A stretch of DNA of 64,000 nt, from positions 930,001 to 994,000 of the forward strand of contig NIOB01000001.1 of assembly GCA_002189105.1 (NCBI GenBank), in the 5' to 3' direction. The stretch is from Saccharibacillus soli (lineage in GTDB: Bacteria; Bacillota; Bacilli; Paenibacillales; Paenibacillaceae). The notes beneath the pieces are model-generated. The model did not search any database. It was not told where the DNA came from and was given only the letters and a program-made list of their open reading frames with translations. A program made the translations under genes and the position numbers. This document shows positions 51,101 to 58,222 of this stretch, piece after piece (position 1 is the stretch's first letter; each line of letters opens with the position of its first letter).

Positions 51101-53856
51101 ACGGTCTGATTAGCCGGGACAGTCGGGTTCTGATTACCGGCCAGACGGATTCGGGAGCTTCGCTCACGATCAATGATGTTAAAGTTCCTCTGGATGACAA
51201 AGGTTTGTTTGTATACTATGCTCCGCTGGATTGGCAGAGTGCAGAAGATCGCAAGAACTTTGTGATGACTGCCCAGGATGCCGCTGGCAACAAGACCGAA
51301 TATGGATTTGAGATTCTGCGGGATAGCGGGCAGGCTCAACAGCTTCCTACTTCCGATCTGTCGGCATTGACATTCGGGGGAGCGGTAATGAGCGCTCCGT
51401 TCCACTATGGCACAACCACCTATTCGGCAGCCGCATCGTCCGAGAAAGTCCGCCTCTATGCGGTAGCGGCCAATGGAGCTGCAACGATCAAGGTGGCGGG
51501 AGAAACACTGGGCGATAAAGGCTTCGTGGAACTGAACGTACCAAACTCGGGTCGCTCCGTGGATGTTCAAGTGGTGCCGGTCTCTGGTCAGCCCAAGACG
51601 TATACGGTACAGATCAAAGGCTTCCGTTCGGGAGTTGCCGCACTTGAACAGCTGTCGATTCGTAAAACAAATGGCGAAGTCGTTCAAGCTTCTCCATTCC
51701 TGAGCGTTCAAGACTCGTATACGGCTTACGTGAGCCATGACATCAATCAGATCACGCTGACGCCTCAAGCGGTGAAGCCAGGCTCCCAGATTACGCTTCA
51801 GCAAACGAGTGTAACGGATGGTCAAGCTTCCTCGCCGTTGGTTCTGAACGTAGGGGACAATACTTTCGCGCTCAAAGTGGTATCGCCGGATGGGTCGGGC
51901 ACGCGAACGTATGAGGTTCATATCGTCCGTGCGGCCAGCAGCGATGCCAGCCTGCAAAATGTGAAGCTGGAGAGCGCAGGCAAGTCCTACCTGTCCAACT
52001 TCACCTCGACCGTCCGGAACTATCAGGTTAGTGTTCCGGCATCGGTCAACCAATTGATGCTGACAGCTGTTCCAGCTGATTCCGCTGCCCAGCTTCGTTT
52101 GAACGGTCAAACGATCACGGGTGCACAAAGTGTATCGATCACCCGTGACATTCAGACCCTGGCGTTGGAAGCTTCGGCAGCCGATGGTACCAAGATCACG
52201 TATACCATCACTGTGCTGAGACAGCAGTCGGAACCCAAACAGGCACCGCTTCTGTCCGGGTTGACTCTGGTCGATGTAAAACTCGATTCCGAGTTCTCGC
52301 CGTACCGTCACAGCTATACGGCTCAGACGGTTCAGCAAGGTGCGCTCAGCTTTACGGCGCAAGCCAATGATCCGACGGCGATCGTGTCTGTAGACGGCAA
52401 AGAGCAGACAGGTGGCGGAGGCTTCTCCTACAACCTCAAGGTCGGAACGAACATGATCTTGATTAATGTGGAAAAAGCCGACGGCACCGCTTCGCAGACG
52501 TATTCCATTGCGGTTGACCGTCTGGCTTCCGAAGAGTCTGCTCCACCGGTTGCACAAACGCCGCCTACCCGTCCGGTTCAGACCGACGTGGATGGAACGC
52601 AGTGGAAGAGTGCCATTAGCGTAGAGCGTGTCGAATCGCCTCAGAGCGGTAAGATTGATACGTTGAGCCTGGGTCAGGCCAACGCCGCAGAAATGGTGCA
52701 GAAAGCTCTGCAATCGCCAAATCGCAGCGTTCGTATGACCATCTCCGATCCATCTGGCTCTGCTGCCGATGAACGGAGAATCAAGCTGGACAGCTTGGCA
52801 ATCCAGACGCTGGCGGCTGGCAAAGTCAAGTTGGAGATCGCTGTACCGGAAGGAAGCCTTGTCTTGTCGGAAGCAACGCTCAAGGGTCTGCAAACCAAGG
52901 GCGGAGAAGCTTACTTCAGACTGGTTCCAATCAAAGATGCCACGCAGAAAAATGCACTGGATAGCCGGATTCAAAGTTCGGACAAGTTGAAATCGACTGC
53001 TTCCGGTCGCAGTCTGTCAGTGGTTGGCGTGCCGCTCGACATCGAGACCAACTATTCGGCGATCACCACGCAAGTGGTTCTTCCTCTGCGAGGGGTTGCC
53101 GTTCCAAGCACACCAGATGCAGTCAAAGAACTCCTGTCGCAGATGGTTGTCTACATCGAACACAGCGACGGAGAGTTGGAAGTTCAACAAGGAACTCCGT
53201 ATTACGATCAGGAAGGTCGCTTCCAGGGCGTTGCGATTACCGTCGATAAGTTCAGTACCTTCACGATTGTACGCATGAATGAAGCGGGTGCTGCCGACAC
53301 GTCGAAGCCTTATCTGTCGGGTTATCCAAATGGAACGTTCCAGCCTTCAAAAGTCATGACAAGAGCGGAATTGGCCGTTACCCTCGCTCGTCTGACCGGA
53401 GCGAAGGCCAACTCATCTGATCGCGTAACGTACCCGGATGTCCCAGGTTCCCACTGGGCATCCGCAGAAATTGCTTCGCTGCACAGTTCGGGCCTGATGG
53501 TTGGAGATGGAGCAGGCAACTTCCGTCCTAACGCGCCAGTCACCCGTGCTGAAATGGCCAAGATTGCGGCTTCGCTGCTTCCTGATGCAGCAGCGTCATC
53601 GGCCAAGTCTTATCAAGATGTATCCGGCGGCTGGGCTGCGACTTCCATTGCCCAAGCCAGCGCAGCAGGGGTGTTAAAAGGGTATCCGGACGGAACGTTC
53701 CGTCCATCGCAAGGATTGACGCGTGCTGAAGCCGTCAAGGTACTGAATGTGCTGTTTAACCGCAGCGTATCCACCACGCCTGTACAATCAGGGTGGCCTG
53801 ACGTTGCTCCGGGACACTGGGCATCGGCTGAGATCAAAGCTGCTTCTGGAAAATAA
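45175..53856 (+). CDS. giant SLH-anchored surface protein with kelch and cadherin-like domains
   Basis: This is a 2893-residue exported protein. A signal peptide (about 1-36) and a Ser/Glu/Pro/Thr linker lead to five or six kelch-type repeats (about 100-485, recurring LFGG...DTWLWDG). A fibronectin-like segment follows, then a long unassigned beta-rich region (about 620-1180). Four segments resembling PPC/pre-peptidase beta domains follow (about 1270-1650; patterns such as GDTLVYKPDG). Four cadherin-like beta-sandwich units come next (about 2061-2450; for example NLKVGTNMILINVEKADG). The C-terminus has SLH repeats from about 2709 (YPNGTFQPSKVMTRAE, GNFRPNAPVTRAE, YPDGTFRPSQGLTRAE), ending in half an SLH unit. 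A TTG start at 45175 sits behind GGAGGGG. It probably binds glycans or neighbours at the wall; no enzyme domain is seen. Confidence 0.9.
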   Translation: MNRKKINTLIARLLIVMLLVQCLPAFPAAQQRAFAENGSGQTAESQGTDPASEPTASPEGSTEPAASGSNANTQEPANSESLGAMTVTQNVYAPTPKDIGKLSNYTWKQITLNLPPESRIKHVMAYDEKENKVLMFGGENAAGNLLNDTWLWDGTQQSWNEVMGLSPQPSARKSSVMAYDPTSQQVLLFGGEGSGSSLLGDTWLWDGASASWKLYAGASPSPRAGAQLAYDGKQLVLFGGYTGSGANKTPLSDTWLWDGTAWTQASPATSPPGVYDGQMSFDGTKAVLFGGNMGVVTEGFGDNSQQVTYNKSLTDTWLWDSAAQTWISQGGPESYGRWGQAMAYDGRRVVAVSGAQDFVNVYSGSAHLTKDYIIPSNSTIRGYNIGHPQVAYGWTGTGWEPSWNGYGSPVEAYLEEGDYPGIAVLPYNYPRPRSFARMAFDGENFVMFGGLQSYLKVYKKAVKGGNPELDHTDPGGVNNDTWVFGYTPPTPPKVKMTTEPILNFDTSPAHTDDSVSVVTDVYGTGGSTVNARGVEYRLFADVGETEQAWTKQAYTGTVTGETGTFTTTIKGLTWQEEYEVRGYATNQLGTSYTDTARFILKDDPNMQPPDVTYARVGPVALHVKDKKRIVAVGTGITNLLRKPISGIDYYLQSANGTKYPLDFNILNERQLELTWKDDLPPGKYDVELQHAFYSDSSFKEGLLITALDFYKPRNFGSVNVPSTSAQNETSALTLQGPFTEDPSAPKVYTLNDPNEIVTINQSVMFKGTQLTVDKSDPSGKSIIRGQGRLYVNGGGTEGPSISYTLLDGAFEWSSDKFAVDIQNNAPADYAKVGMPITLKSLVFTDGGLRLSGDLQAGFTAGSGQVGGTLPIDSLKFHDNVFDLVGKYDLKQGLKIGPFDTKNASLTVDSRFPYVGMTADAALAGTDLGFQLDMRTKYGRLDSVNFGTFRKVPLASTGLQVDYIYGNVKDLSGMSNIPQRFAVTGSVSDILVPTQKHPSVDYAFHMFDTDELKMNLSSYGFTATGPEFLYWLPVDQANITAIVNPKAAGIKGFSLSGFSSEGTMNIYDVIRGGMKTFSFNKLGFTGQMKATVKVPKSIPQVGGATVNNVDITMNDKTLRGAFTYNKVGVTMTYTFSKNLMEFELKMPPPEPSKWWTALEYASEAADIIDMFTMKSQTPRAMYGAGLGAAAAPVGESTLNLQRKSEKNQPSGVIDAQGAARIVEDKMTTIDLKPSVTTKMDGADAVTYSFDVDHTSNLLMTLSGNQTQASVEINKNPAMNVQRYYDEPSNTTFLQIMTTGSVKVDLHAKTGTTLSVNRILYAAKDSQISQWAAWWNQTDSRSVTTFELPERGNYLLQVSGTTGDTLVYKPDGRPYVLHTEGEQANRYVTSEGIVYAILDAAQADTWLVDGGGSANVSLYAAPANATIADVKKWLDQGLYPTSFEVFKTSTTQSIVEINGAERDTALYAPDGTLYPLVTSQGATGWNAYYDEASHKMSVVLPDAAPAGTWTVQSAGFVNVTTYAGSRKLKSPKPLIADGAHTVSMTFPESGDFLLALQGADKDTVLKDPDGKVVQLVFDETSDKHNAVWQKAGVETHSEVQVVSNQQANESSDTLYISLIGAKAGKWTARTTNKAVPTIQKILPVPTLEQAKATPVLAAKNQLNVSWAAANMPADTKVSVLLVAGEASDSGEVIATGLSAAGSETLTVPATVVPGNYRVVVVAEGSGWAPVYKTAADSYTVSAYETLEAPAKPTVKSTGSGEIQLSVPTVAGGVEQYRVWTVASSGTAEPVAEFAAQSGAVQSLTVSGLPTGAAYTLAVSVVGEKNGSAALSPLSQTVNVNLPVPAPAKLEVTLNTDTNSVTEQKFSSYDGTEETLLIAAAQKAKFHVTSDQEAELTLTINGQPAGKQHVTAGSSVDFDLNQLLKVTTLAERDYDLVLESVTNQGDRGLVYRKVSIDRTGPLLIASNGPGSTGELVALNGLISRDSRVLITGQTDSGASLTINDVKVPLDDKGLFVYYAPLDWQSAEDRKNFVMTAQDAAGNKTEYGFEILRDSGQAQQLPTSDLSALTFGGAVMSAPFHYGTTTYSAAASSEKVRLYAVAANGAATIKVAGETLGDKGFVELNVPNSGRSVDVQVVPVSGQPKTYTVQIKGFRSGVAALEQLSIRKTNGEVVQASPFLSVQDSYTAYVSHDINQITLTPQAVKPGSQITLQQTSVTDGQASSPLVLNVGDNTFALKVVSPDGSGTRTYEVHIVRAASSDASLQNVKLESAGKSYLSNFTSTVRNYQVSVPASVNQLMLTAVPADSAAQLRLNGQTITGAQSVSITRDIQTLALEASAADGTKITYTITVLRQQSEPKQAPLLSGLTLVDVKLDSEFSPYRHSYTAQTVQQGALSFTAQANDPTAIVSVDGKEQTGGGGFSYNLKVGTNMILINVEKADGTASQTYSIAVDRLASEESAPPVAQTPPTRPVQTDVDGTQWKSAISVERVESPQSGKIDTLSLGQANAAEMVQKALQSPNRSVRMTISDPSGSAADERRIKLDSLAIQTLAAGKVKLEIAVPEGSLVLSEATLKGLQTKGGEAYFRLVPIKDATQKNALDSRIQSSDKLKSTASGRSLSVVGVPLDIETNYSAITTQVVLPLRGVAVPSTPDAVKELLSQMVVYIEHSDGELEVQQGTPYYDQEGRFQGVAITVDKFSTFTIVRMNEAGAADTSKPYLSGYPNGTFQPSKVMTRAELAVTLARLTGAKANSSDRVTYPDVPGSHWASAEIASLHSSGLMVGDGAGNFRPNAPVTRAEMAKIAASLLPDAAASSAKSYQDVSGGWAATSIAQASAAGVLKGYPDGTFRPSQGLTRAEAVKVLNVLFNRSVSTTPVQSGWPDVAPGHWASAEIKAASGK

Positions 53857-53956
53857 ATGATCCAGGTCTGTGCATCGTCTGCAAGCACAGAAGGCAGCGA
53901 AATAACAGCATGACCGAGTCATCGGGCAGGTCTTAATCAAAGGACAGTCCAATCTT

Positions 53957-53996
53957 AGAACCGCCCGCGGCATCAAGCCGTGGGCGGTTCTTTTTG
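53957..53996 (+). terminator. terminator of the surface-protein gene
   Basis: AGAACCGCCCGCGGC and GCCGTGGGCGGTTCT pair over 15 bases with one wobble, followed by TTTTT. Confidence 0.9.
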
Positions 53997-54040
53997 GTGT
54001 CATCCCAAAACAAAAGCCGAATCCTACCAAATGAAAATAA

Positions 54041-54077
54041 GGAACGTATGTTCGTTTTGCGATAAAAAAGGTATAAT
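54041..54077 (+). promoter_or_regulatory. LexA/DinR-like SOS box at a promoter
   Basis: GGAACGTATGTTCG (54041-54054) matches the Bacillus DinR box at 13 of 14 positions. TATAAT lies at 54072-54077, so the box covers the -35 position. The -35 hexamer itself is weak. This is the second such box in the window (see 5853-5881). Confidence 0.6.
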
Positions 54078-54149
54078 AAACTTGAAAACGGAAGAGATGA
54101 CGTTCGTCGCCCCTGCATGGGGAAACCGACGAAAAAGGAGCGTCGAAGC

Positions 54150-54545
54150 ATGAAAACGACGGAGAGAGCCACCGAAGCCGACCTGCTGCTGATCCGCGCG
54201 ATGTTGGTACTGCCCTATCTCATCAAGGTGCTGGATGCAGATCTGAAGCGTATTGAAACTTCTTCCCTGCGCACACGCAGCGCACTCCTGCATCAGTTGG
54301 AAAGGCTGCGGGAAGAAGCACGGCATGAGATGCGCGAAGTTCGTTATCATCTGCGCCTGCGTACAATCAAGATTGTCAGCCAACAGAGGCTGGAGGATCG
54401 ACTGAGCGCCGATTATATCTGCCGAGGGCATCATGATCGAATGGTTCTCATGTGGAGCCGGATCAAATCGGATGTGGACGAACTGGTCGCTGCGTCTCTG
54501 GATGTCCGGCTGCCGCTTCCTATAAGAGATCGGCTCCCGCTATAA
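54150..54545 (+). CDS. hypothetical helical protein, likely SOS-regulated
   Basis: This 131-residue, basic, wholly helical protein has an Arg/Glu/Leu-rich central coil (LLHQLERLREEARHEMREVR) and no signal peptide. It is not recognised as a known family. The ATG at 54150 follows AAAAGGAG; an in-frame ATG at 54117 lacks a site. The promoter upstream carries a LexA/DinR-like box, so expression after DNA damage is likely. The next gene starts about 40 bases on, so read-through into the phosphotransferase gene is possible. Confidence 0.7.
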   Translation: MKTTERATEADLLLIRAMLVLPYLIKVLDADLKRIETSSLRTRSALLHQLERLREEARHEMREVRYHLRLRTIKIVSQQRLEDRLSADYICRGHHDRMVLMWSRIKSDVDELVAASLDVRLPLPIRDRLPL

Positions 54546-54586
54546 TGAAGCTAGCATAACGAATCATGAGGAACAGGAGCGAACAG

Positions 54587-55630
54587 ATGACGGAGACAGG
54601 AAGCGCGGGACAAGCAGCGCCCGGTGTGTTGGAGGCTGTGATCCGGCGATATTGGCCGGATTATACCGGAACGCCCGAAGCGGGGGCGCAAGGATGGAAT
54701 AACACGACACGGTTCGTCAACCATGCGGGTGGGCGATACGTGCTGCGTGTCTACGAGACGCATCAGGAAGCGGATCGGATCTTATTTGAGCATGAGGTGC
54801 TGCTCAAGCTGGCGCAGGCCGGACTGCCCTATAGGACGCCGGTGCCGCTGCGCGAGAGCGGCGGGGCGGGGGAGACGCTCGTCCGATTGGAGGACGGCAG
54901 CGGTCGTTACGCGTGTATATTCGCGTATATTGAAGGCATACGACCGGCGGACGACGATGGGCGTCCCCTTTATGCGTTTGGGGCCGCCGCCGGCCAATTA
55001 TCATGTGCGCTGGCGAAGGTCCAGCCGGAGCGAGCGCCGGCCTATCGTCCCTATTATGAGTTGGGCGAGGCTTATCCGCTCTGCGGGCTGGAGCAGGTGC
55101 GGGAATTCTGCACGACACCGCCTGCTTCGCTGGCAGGGGTTCAGGAGCAGCTTCGGCTGCTGGCGGAGGCCTACGCGGAGATTCTGCGTGAGGTCGAACA
55201 TCTGCGGCATCTGCCGCACCAGCTGATTCATGGCGATCTGAACGCTTCCAATCTGCTGGTGGAAGCCGAAGCGCCAGAGCGAATCGCCGCGCTGCTCGAT
55301 TTTGAATTCTGTACACATGATGCGCGGGCGATGGAGCTTGCCGTCATCCTGTCCGGGCTGCCGGACGAAGAGTTCGCCGTTCAATCCTTTCTCGATGGAT
55401 TTAGGGGCGAGGTTGATCTGGAGCCAGCGGAGATCGACTCCATCCCCTTGCTGATGCGGCTGCGCAAAGTGGATGTGTTTCTGCACTTTCTGACGCGTTA
55501 TCAGCAGGGCACGGATAGTTCGGCTGTACTTGAAGAACAGGCCCGTTCGCTTGCCGGGGAATTGGAGAAACTGCGAGCGCATGAGGCTCGCTGGCGTACG
55601 TTCTTGCAGGCGGCACGGCTCCAGCCCTAG
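54587..55630 (+). CDS. aminoglycoside phosphotransferase / homoserine-kinase-like (APH) family kinase
   Basis: This 347-residue APH-fold kinase has an N-lobe with the P-loop region GWNNTTRFVNHAGGRYVLRVY. The catalytic loop is HQLIHGDLNASNLL (Asp as base) and the metal-binding site is ALLDFEFCTHDARAMELA. The family phosphorylates small hydroxyl compounds (choline, homoserine, sugars, aminoglycosides). The sequence does not decide which, and resistance should not be assumed. The ATG at 54587 has AGGAG seven bases upstream; an ATG at 54566 is less well placed. A terminator follows. Confidence 0.88.
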   Translation: MTETGSAGQAAPGVLEAVIRRYWPDYTGTPEAGAQGWNNTTRFVNHAGGRYVLRVYETHQEADRILFEHEVLLKLAQAGLPYRTPVPLRESGGAGETLVRLEDGSGRYACIFAYIEGIRPADDDGRPLYAFGAAAGQLSCALAKVQPERAPAYRPYYELGEAYPLCGLEQVREFCTTPPASLAGVQEQLRLLAEAYAEILREVEHLRHLPHQLIHGDLNASNLLVEAEAPERIAALLDFEFCTHDARAMELAVILSGLPDEEFAVQSFLDGFRGEVDLEPAEIDSIPLLMRLRKVDVFLHFLTRYQQGTDSSAVLEEQARSLAGELEKLRAHEARWRTFLQAARLQP

Positions 55631-55711
55631 TCTATTCCTTTACTTGCAGGCTGGGATTCGACGGATGCCGTTCCGTTTAACACGGTCCATTCATCGCTAA
55701 TTGAGAATGTA

Positions 55712-55757
55712 AACCGGCTCGCAATGCTGCTGCGAAGCCGGTTTTGCTTTATTTTTG
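55712..55757 (+). terminator. terminator of the APH-family gene
   Basis: AACCGGCTCGCA and TGCGAAGCCGGTT pair with one bulge, followed by TTGCTTTATTTTT. Confidence 0.85.
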
Positions 55758-55802
55758 GGGATTTCTAGGCGGGAAAGGCAGAAAAAAATTTAAAATTTCT
55801 AG

Positions 55803-55831
55803 TTGATTATCATTCTCAATTAAGATATATT
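55803..55831 (+). promoter_or_regulatory. promoter with Fur-like box before the MarR gene
   Basis: TTGATT (55803-55808) and TATATT (55826-55831) are 17 bases apart. TGATTAT-C-ATTCTCA (55804-55818) matches the 7-1-7 Fur box at 12 of 14 informative positions and overlaps the -35 box. Iron-dependent repression is inferred. Confidence 0.55.
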
Positions 55832-55965
55832 GAGGACATCGGAAACGAATTAACCTTTCCGTCGAACTTCGGGACGATACATGTTATATGCAATTGCCAT
55901 GTTGAGCTTTGTCGGCTTCAAGCTTAACTTTCTTATTCCCATTCTATCAGCAAGGAGCGAATATC

Positions 55966-56481
55966 ATGGAAACAAACACATACCGTCATCAAACGGCACC
56001 GGGAGAATTGTACGGCCAGATCATCGACTTTTTGCATCGGTACGAAAGTCATAAACAAACCGAACCTTCTCGTCTGCGTGCGATGATCGAAGACGAGGAA
56101 ACCGGAAGTCGGGTCGGCAACTTAACGGTCGTCAATGCGATTCGCTGCATCGGTCTGCACGAACCGATCAATGGAACGACCATTGCGGAGAAAATCGGTC
56201 TATCGCGTGCGGGCGTAACCAAGATCGGAACGCGGCTGGTACGCGAAGGTCTGGTCAAGCGTGAACGGATGCGTCACAATCGCAAAGAAATCTATTACCG
56301 CCTGACGGCTGCGGGAAGAGAAGTGTTTGATACTCACCGTGAACTGCACGAACAGGAGGAAGAAAGATTCCGCACTTTCCTGACCGCGTACAGCCGGGAA
56401 CAGATCGCTTTTGTCGGTGAATTTCTGCGTCACGCCGGTGCCGAGTTTGAACGCCAGCAGCTGATGGAATATGCCCGATAA
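55966..56481 (+). CDS. MarR-family transcriptional regulator
   Basis: This 171-residue winged-helix regulator has the recognition region NGTTIAEKIGLSRAGVTKIG and the wing KRERMRHNRKEIYYRLTAAG, followed by a dimerisation helix. It is not of the OhrR type, as no reactive Cys stands near the N-terminus. The ATG at 55966 follows AAGGAG; the upstream extension has no site. The Fur-like promoter suggests a role in iron or oxidative balance. No target gene is adjacent, so its regulon lies elsewhere. Confidence 0.88.
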   Translation: METNTYRHQTAPGELYGQIIDFLHRYESHKQTEPSRLRAMIEDEETGSRVGNLTVVNAIRCIGLHEPINGTTIAEKIGLSRAGVTKIGTRLVREGLVKRERMRHNRKEIYYRLTAAGREVFDTHRELHEQEEERFRTFLTAYSREQIAFVGEFLRHAGAEFERQQLMEYAR

Positions 56482-56541
56482 TTCGGTGGTCCGCATGACT
56501 ACATAGGAACCTACAGAGGGGCATCCCCCCCGTTATCTCTC

Positions 56542-56581
56542 AACCGCCGCAGCCCAAATGTCTGGGTTAAGGCGGTTTTTG
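56542..56581 (+). terminator. terminator of the MarR gene
   Basis: AACCGCC and GGCGGTT with an inner CAGCCCA/TGGGTTA stem, followed by TTTTG. Confidence 0.8.
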
Positions 56582-56712
56582 CGTCTTCCCATCGCGGAAC
56601 AAAAGACGTAAAGTAAGAAAGAAAATGGGCGCCCTACAAGGCTGGAGTTCGAGCTTCGCTAAATGGGGTATACATAGTTGGAGTGTATCTGAAGCAGAGA
56701 GGGAGATGTGCG

Positions 56713-57327
56713 ATGTCGAAATTGCTGCAAGATCTACTGGAACCGTCTGGAGGGGCACTGCGCCCACAGCCGCTGGAGCCGCTCAAGATTACATCGGGCC
56801 GCGTGGTGGCCTGCGATCCCCTGACTTCGCCTTTGGAAGCGTTTGAACTAGAAGTGAAGCCTGGGACTTATCCCGTCTATGCCTGGCACAGCGAACATCA
56901 CGGTGTCATTGCCGGAGCAGAGCTTCGTCTTGCCGACAACAAGCCGGTGCGTTGGGAACTGGCGGTTCGCCCTGGACAAGATCGGTCTACTTTGAAGGAA
57001 GACGAGATCTTCGGTTATCCGGTTGACGCCGGAATCGGAAGCTTCGCCGACGAAGACGCGCTGCATGCGCTCCAGTCATTGGATGAACGACTTCAAGAAG
57101 AGTTGGGCGACGAATATGTCAGCTTGTACGATGATCTGGTCGCGGATGTGCTTGAAGAACATGATAATGTATGGGGCAATCTGGTGACCGACGAGGAGAC
57201 CGGGTTGAATGTCATTCTGTTCACCTCCGGTGATGGTGATGGCGTCTACGCTTCGTATTGGGGAATTGATGAAAACGACGAGGTGGTCTCGTTGTTGACT
57301 GATTTCCGTGTACTGGAACAGGATTAA
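56713..57327 (+). CDS. DUF4241 family protein
   Basis: This 204-residue cytoplasmic protein fits DUF4241. It has VVACDPLTS near the start, TYPVYAWHSEHHGVIAGAEL in the middle, FGYPVDAGIGSFAD, and the C-terminal VILFTSGDGDGVYASYWGID with VSLLTDFRVL. The biochemical role is unknown; such genes are often found near polymorphic-toxin immunity clusters. The ATG at 56713 follows GAGGGAG. It is monocistronic, with a terminator behind it. Confidence 0.85.
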   Translation: MSKLLQDLLEPSGGALRPQPLEPLKITSGRVVACDPLTSPLEAFELEVKPGTYPVYAWHSEHHGVIAGAELRLADNKPVRWELAVRPGQDRSTLKEDEIFGYPVDAGIGSFADEDALHALQSLDERLQEELGDEYVSLYDDLVADVLEEHDNVWGNLVTDEETGLNVILFTSGDGDGVYASYWGIDENDEVVSLLTDFRVLEQD

Positions 57328-57338
57328 CTTTTATACAC

Positions 57339-57386
57339 ATAGACCTGTCGGCAGAATCGATCTTCTGCTGGCAGGTCTATTTTTTG
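57339..57386 (+). terminator. terminator of the DUF4241 gene
   Basis: ATAGACCTGTCGGCAGAA and TTCTGCTGGCAGGTCTAT pair with small mismatches, followed by TTTTTG. Confidence 0.9.
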
Positions 57387-57481
57387 TTGGATGAAGTGAG
57401 CGCTGGCTGCTTCATGATACAATGGTCAGCAAAGGTGGCTGAAGCAGCCCCAAATACAAGACAGGGCTGGAGGAGTCATCC

Positions 57482-58108
57482 ATGACAGAAAAGTCAGTAC
57501 AGGAACACACAGGTCTTAATCGGGGAGGAGAACAATCTTCGATAAGTCTAAGCCAGGAGATGCAGGAGAAGCTGAAGACCCTGCACAGCATCTCGAAGCG
57601 GCTGGAACAGGCGGGCGTCGATTATGTCGTCGGCGGCAGCGGGACGCTGTTCGGCCTGGGACTGGTCGAATCGGTGCGGGACTGGGATCTGATGACGGAC
57701 GCCTCGGAAGCTGAGATACGCCAAGCACTGCATGGGTTGGCATTGACTGCTGAACAGGGAGTGAGTGAGCTGTATGGCAGTAAACACAAGCTCAAGATCG
57801 AAGGGCTGGAGCCTGAAGTTGAAGTGATTATTGGCTTTGCCATTCGTTCTGCACAGGGGCTTTGCCAGCTGCCTGCTTATACGGGCGGTGTTCGGCGGGG
57901 GCTGCGAATCGCCAGTCCGGAAGTGTGGTTTGCCGCTTACGCATTGATGGGACGCACAGAAAAAGCTGCGCAGCTGGAAGCTTATTTGCAGAAGCACGGG
58001 GCTGACGCCGACGTGCTGGCCAGTCTAAGCAAGGAGCCGCTGCCCGAAGAGTTGGCGCAGCGGCTGGTGAATCTGCCGCATCGAGCGGCTTCCGAGAAAC
58101 CTTTTTGA
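57482..58108 (+). CDS. nucleotidyltransferase-fold protein
   Basis: This 208-residue protein has the DNA polymerase beta-like nucleotidyltransferase pattern: VDYVVGGSGTLFGLGLVESV, then DWDLMTDASEAEIRQAL. The GGS and D-x-D elements supply nucleotide and metal contacts. A third acid probably lies in EPEVEVIIGF. The C-terminal part is helical. Similar stand-alone domains occur in metabolic and toxin-antitoxin enzymes; no antitoxin is adjacent. GGAGGAG precedes the ATG. It converges on the EamA gene without a clear terminator between them. Confidence 0.75.
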   Translation: MTEKSVQEHTGLNRGGEQSSISLSQEMQEKLKTLHSISKRLEQAGVDYVVGGSGTLFGLGLVESVRDWDLMTDASEAEIRQALHGLALTAEQGVSELYGSKHKLKIEGLEPEVEVIIGFAIRSAQGLCQLPAYTGGVRRGLRIASPEVWFAAYALMGRTEKAAQLEAYLQKHGADADVLASLSKEPLPEELAQRLVNLPHRAASEKPF

Positions 58109-58222
58109 AAGTAAAGCTTTCTCACACATCACCTGTTGAGTCAGGCTCAAGCTTTCAGAAAAGCATGCAGCTTGCAGGCGAGTGTGCAGCTGCGTGTTGG
58201 TTCGTTCCATGTGTCCTGCGGC

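Noticed and set aside
50017-52974. 985-codon open frame on the minus strand inside the giant surface-protein gene
   Set aside because: It lies wholly antisense to a gene with clear domains, has no ribosome-binding site and an unlikely composition (rich in R, Q, C and H); it is a codon-bias shadow. The same applies to long antisense frames at 16370-17398, 17630-19084, 9723-10451 and 39751-40917.
54587-55630. Aminoglycoside-resistance gene
   Set aside because: The APH fold is shared by many metabolic kinases, and the sequence shows nothing specific to drug modification.
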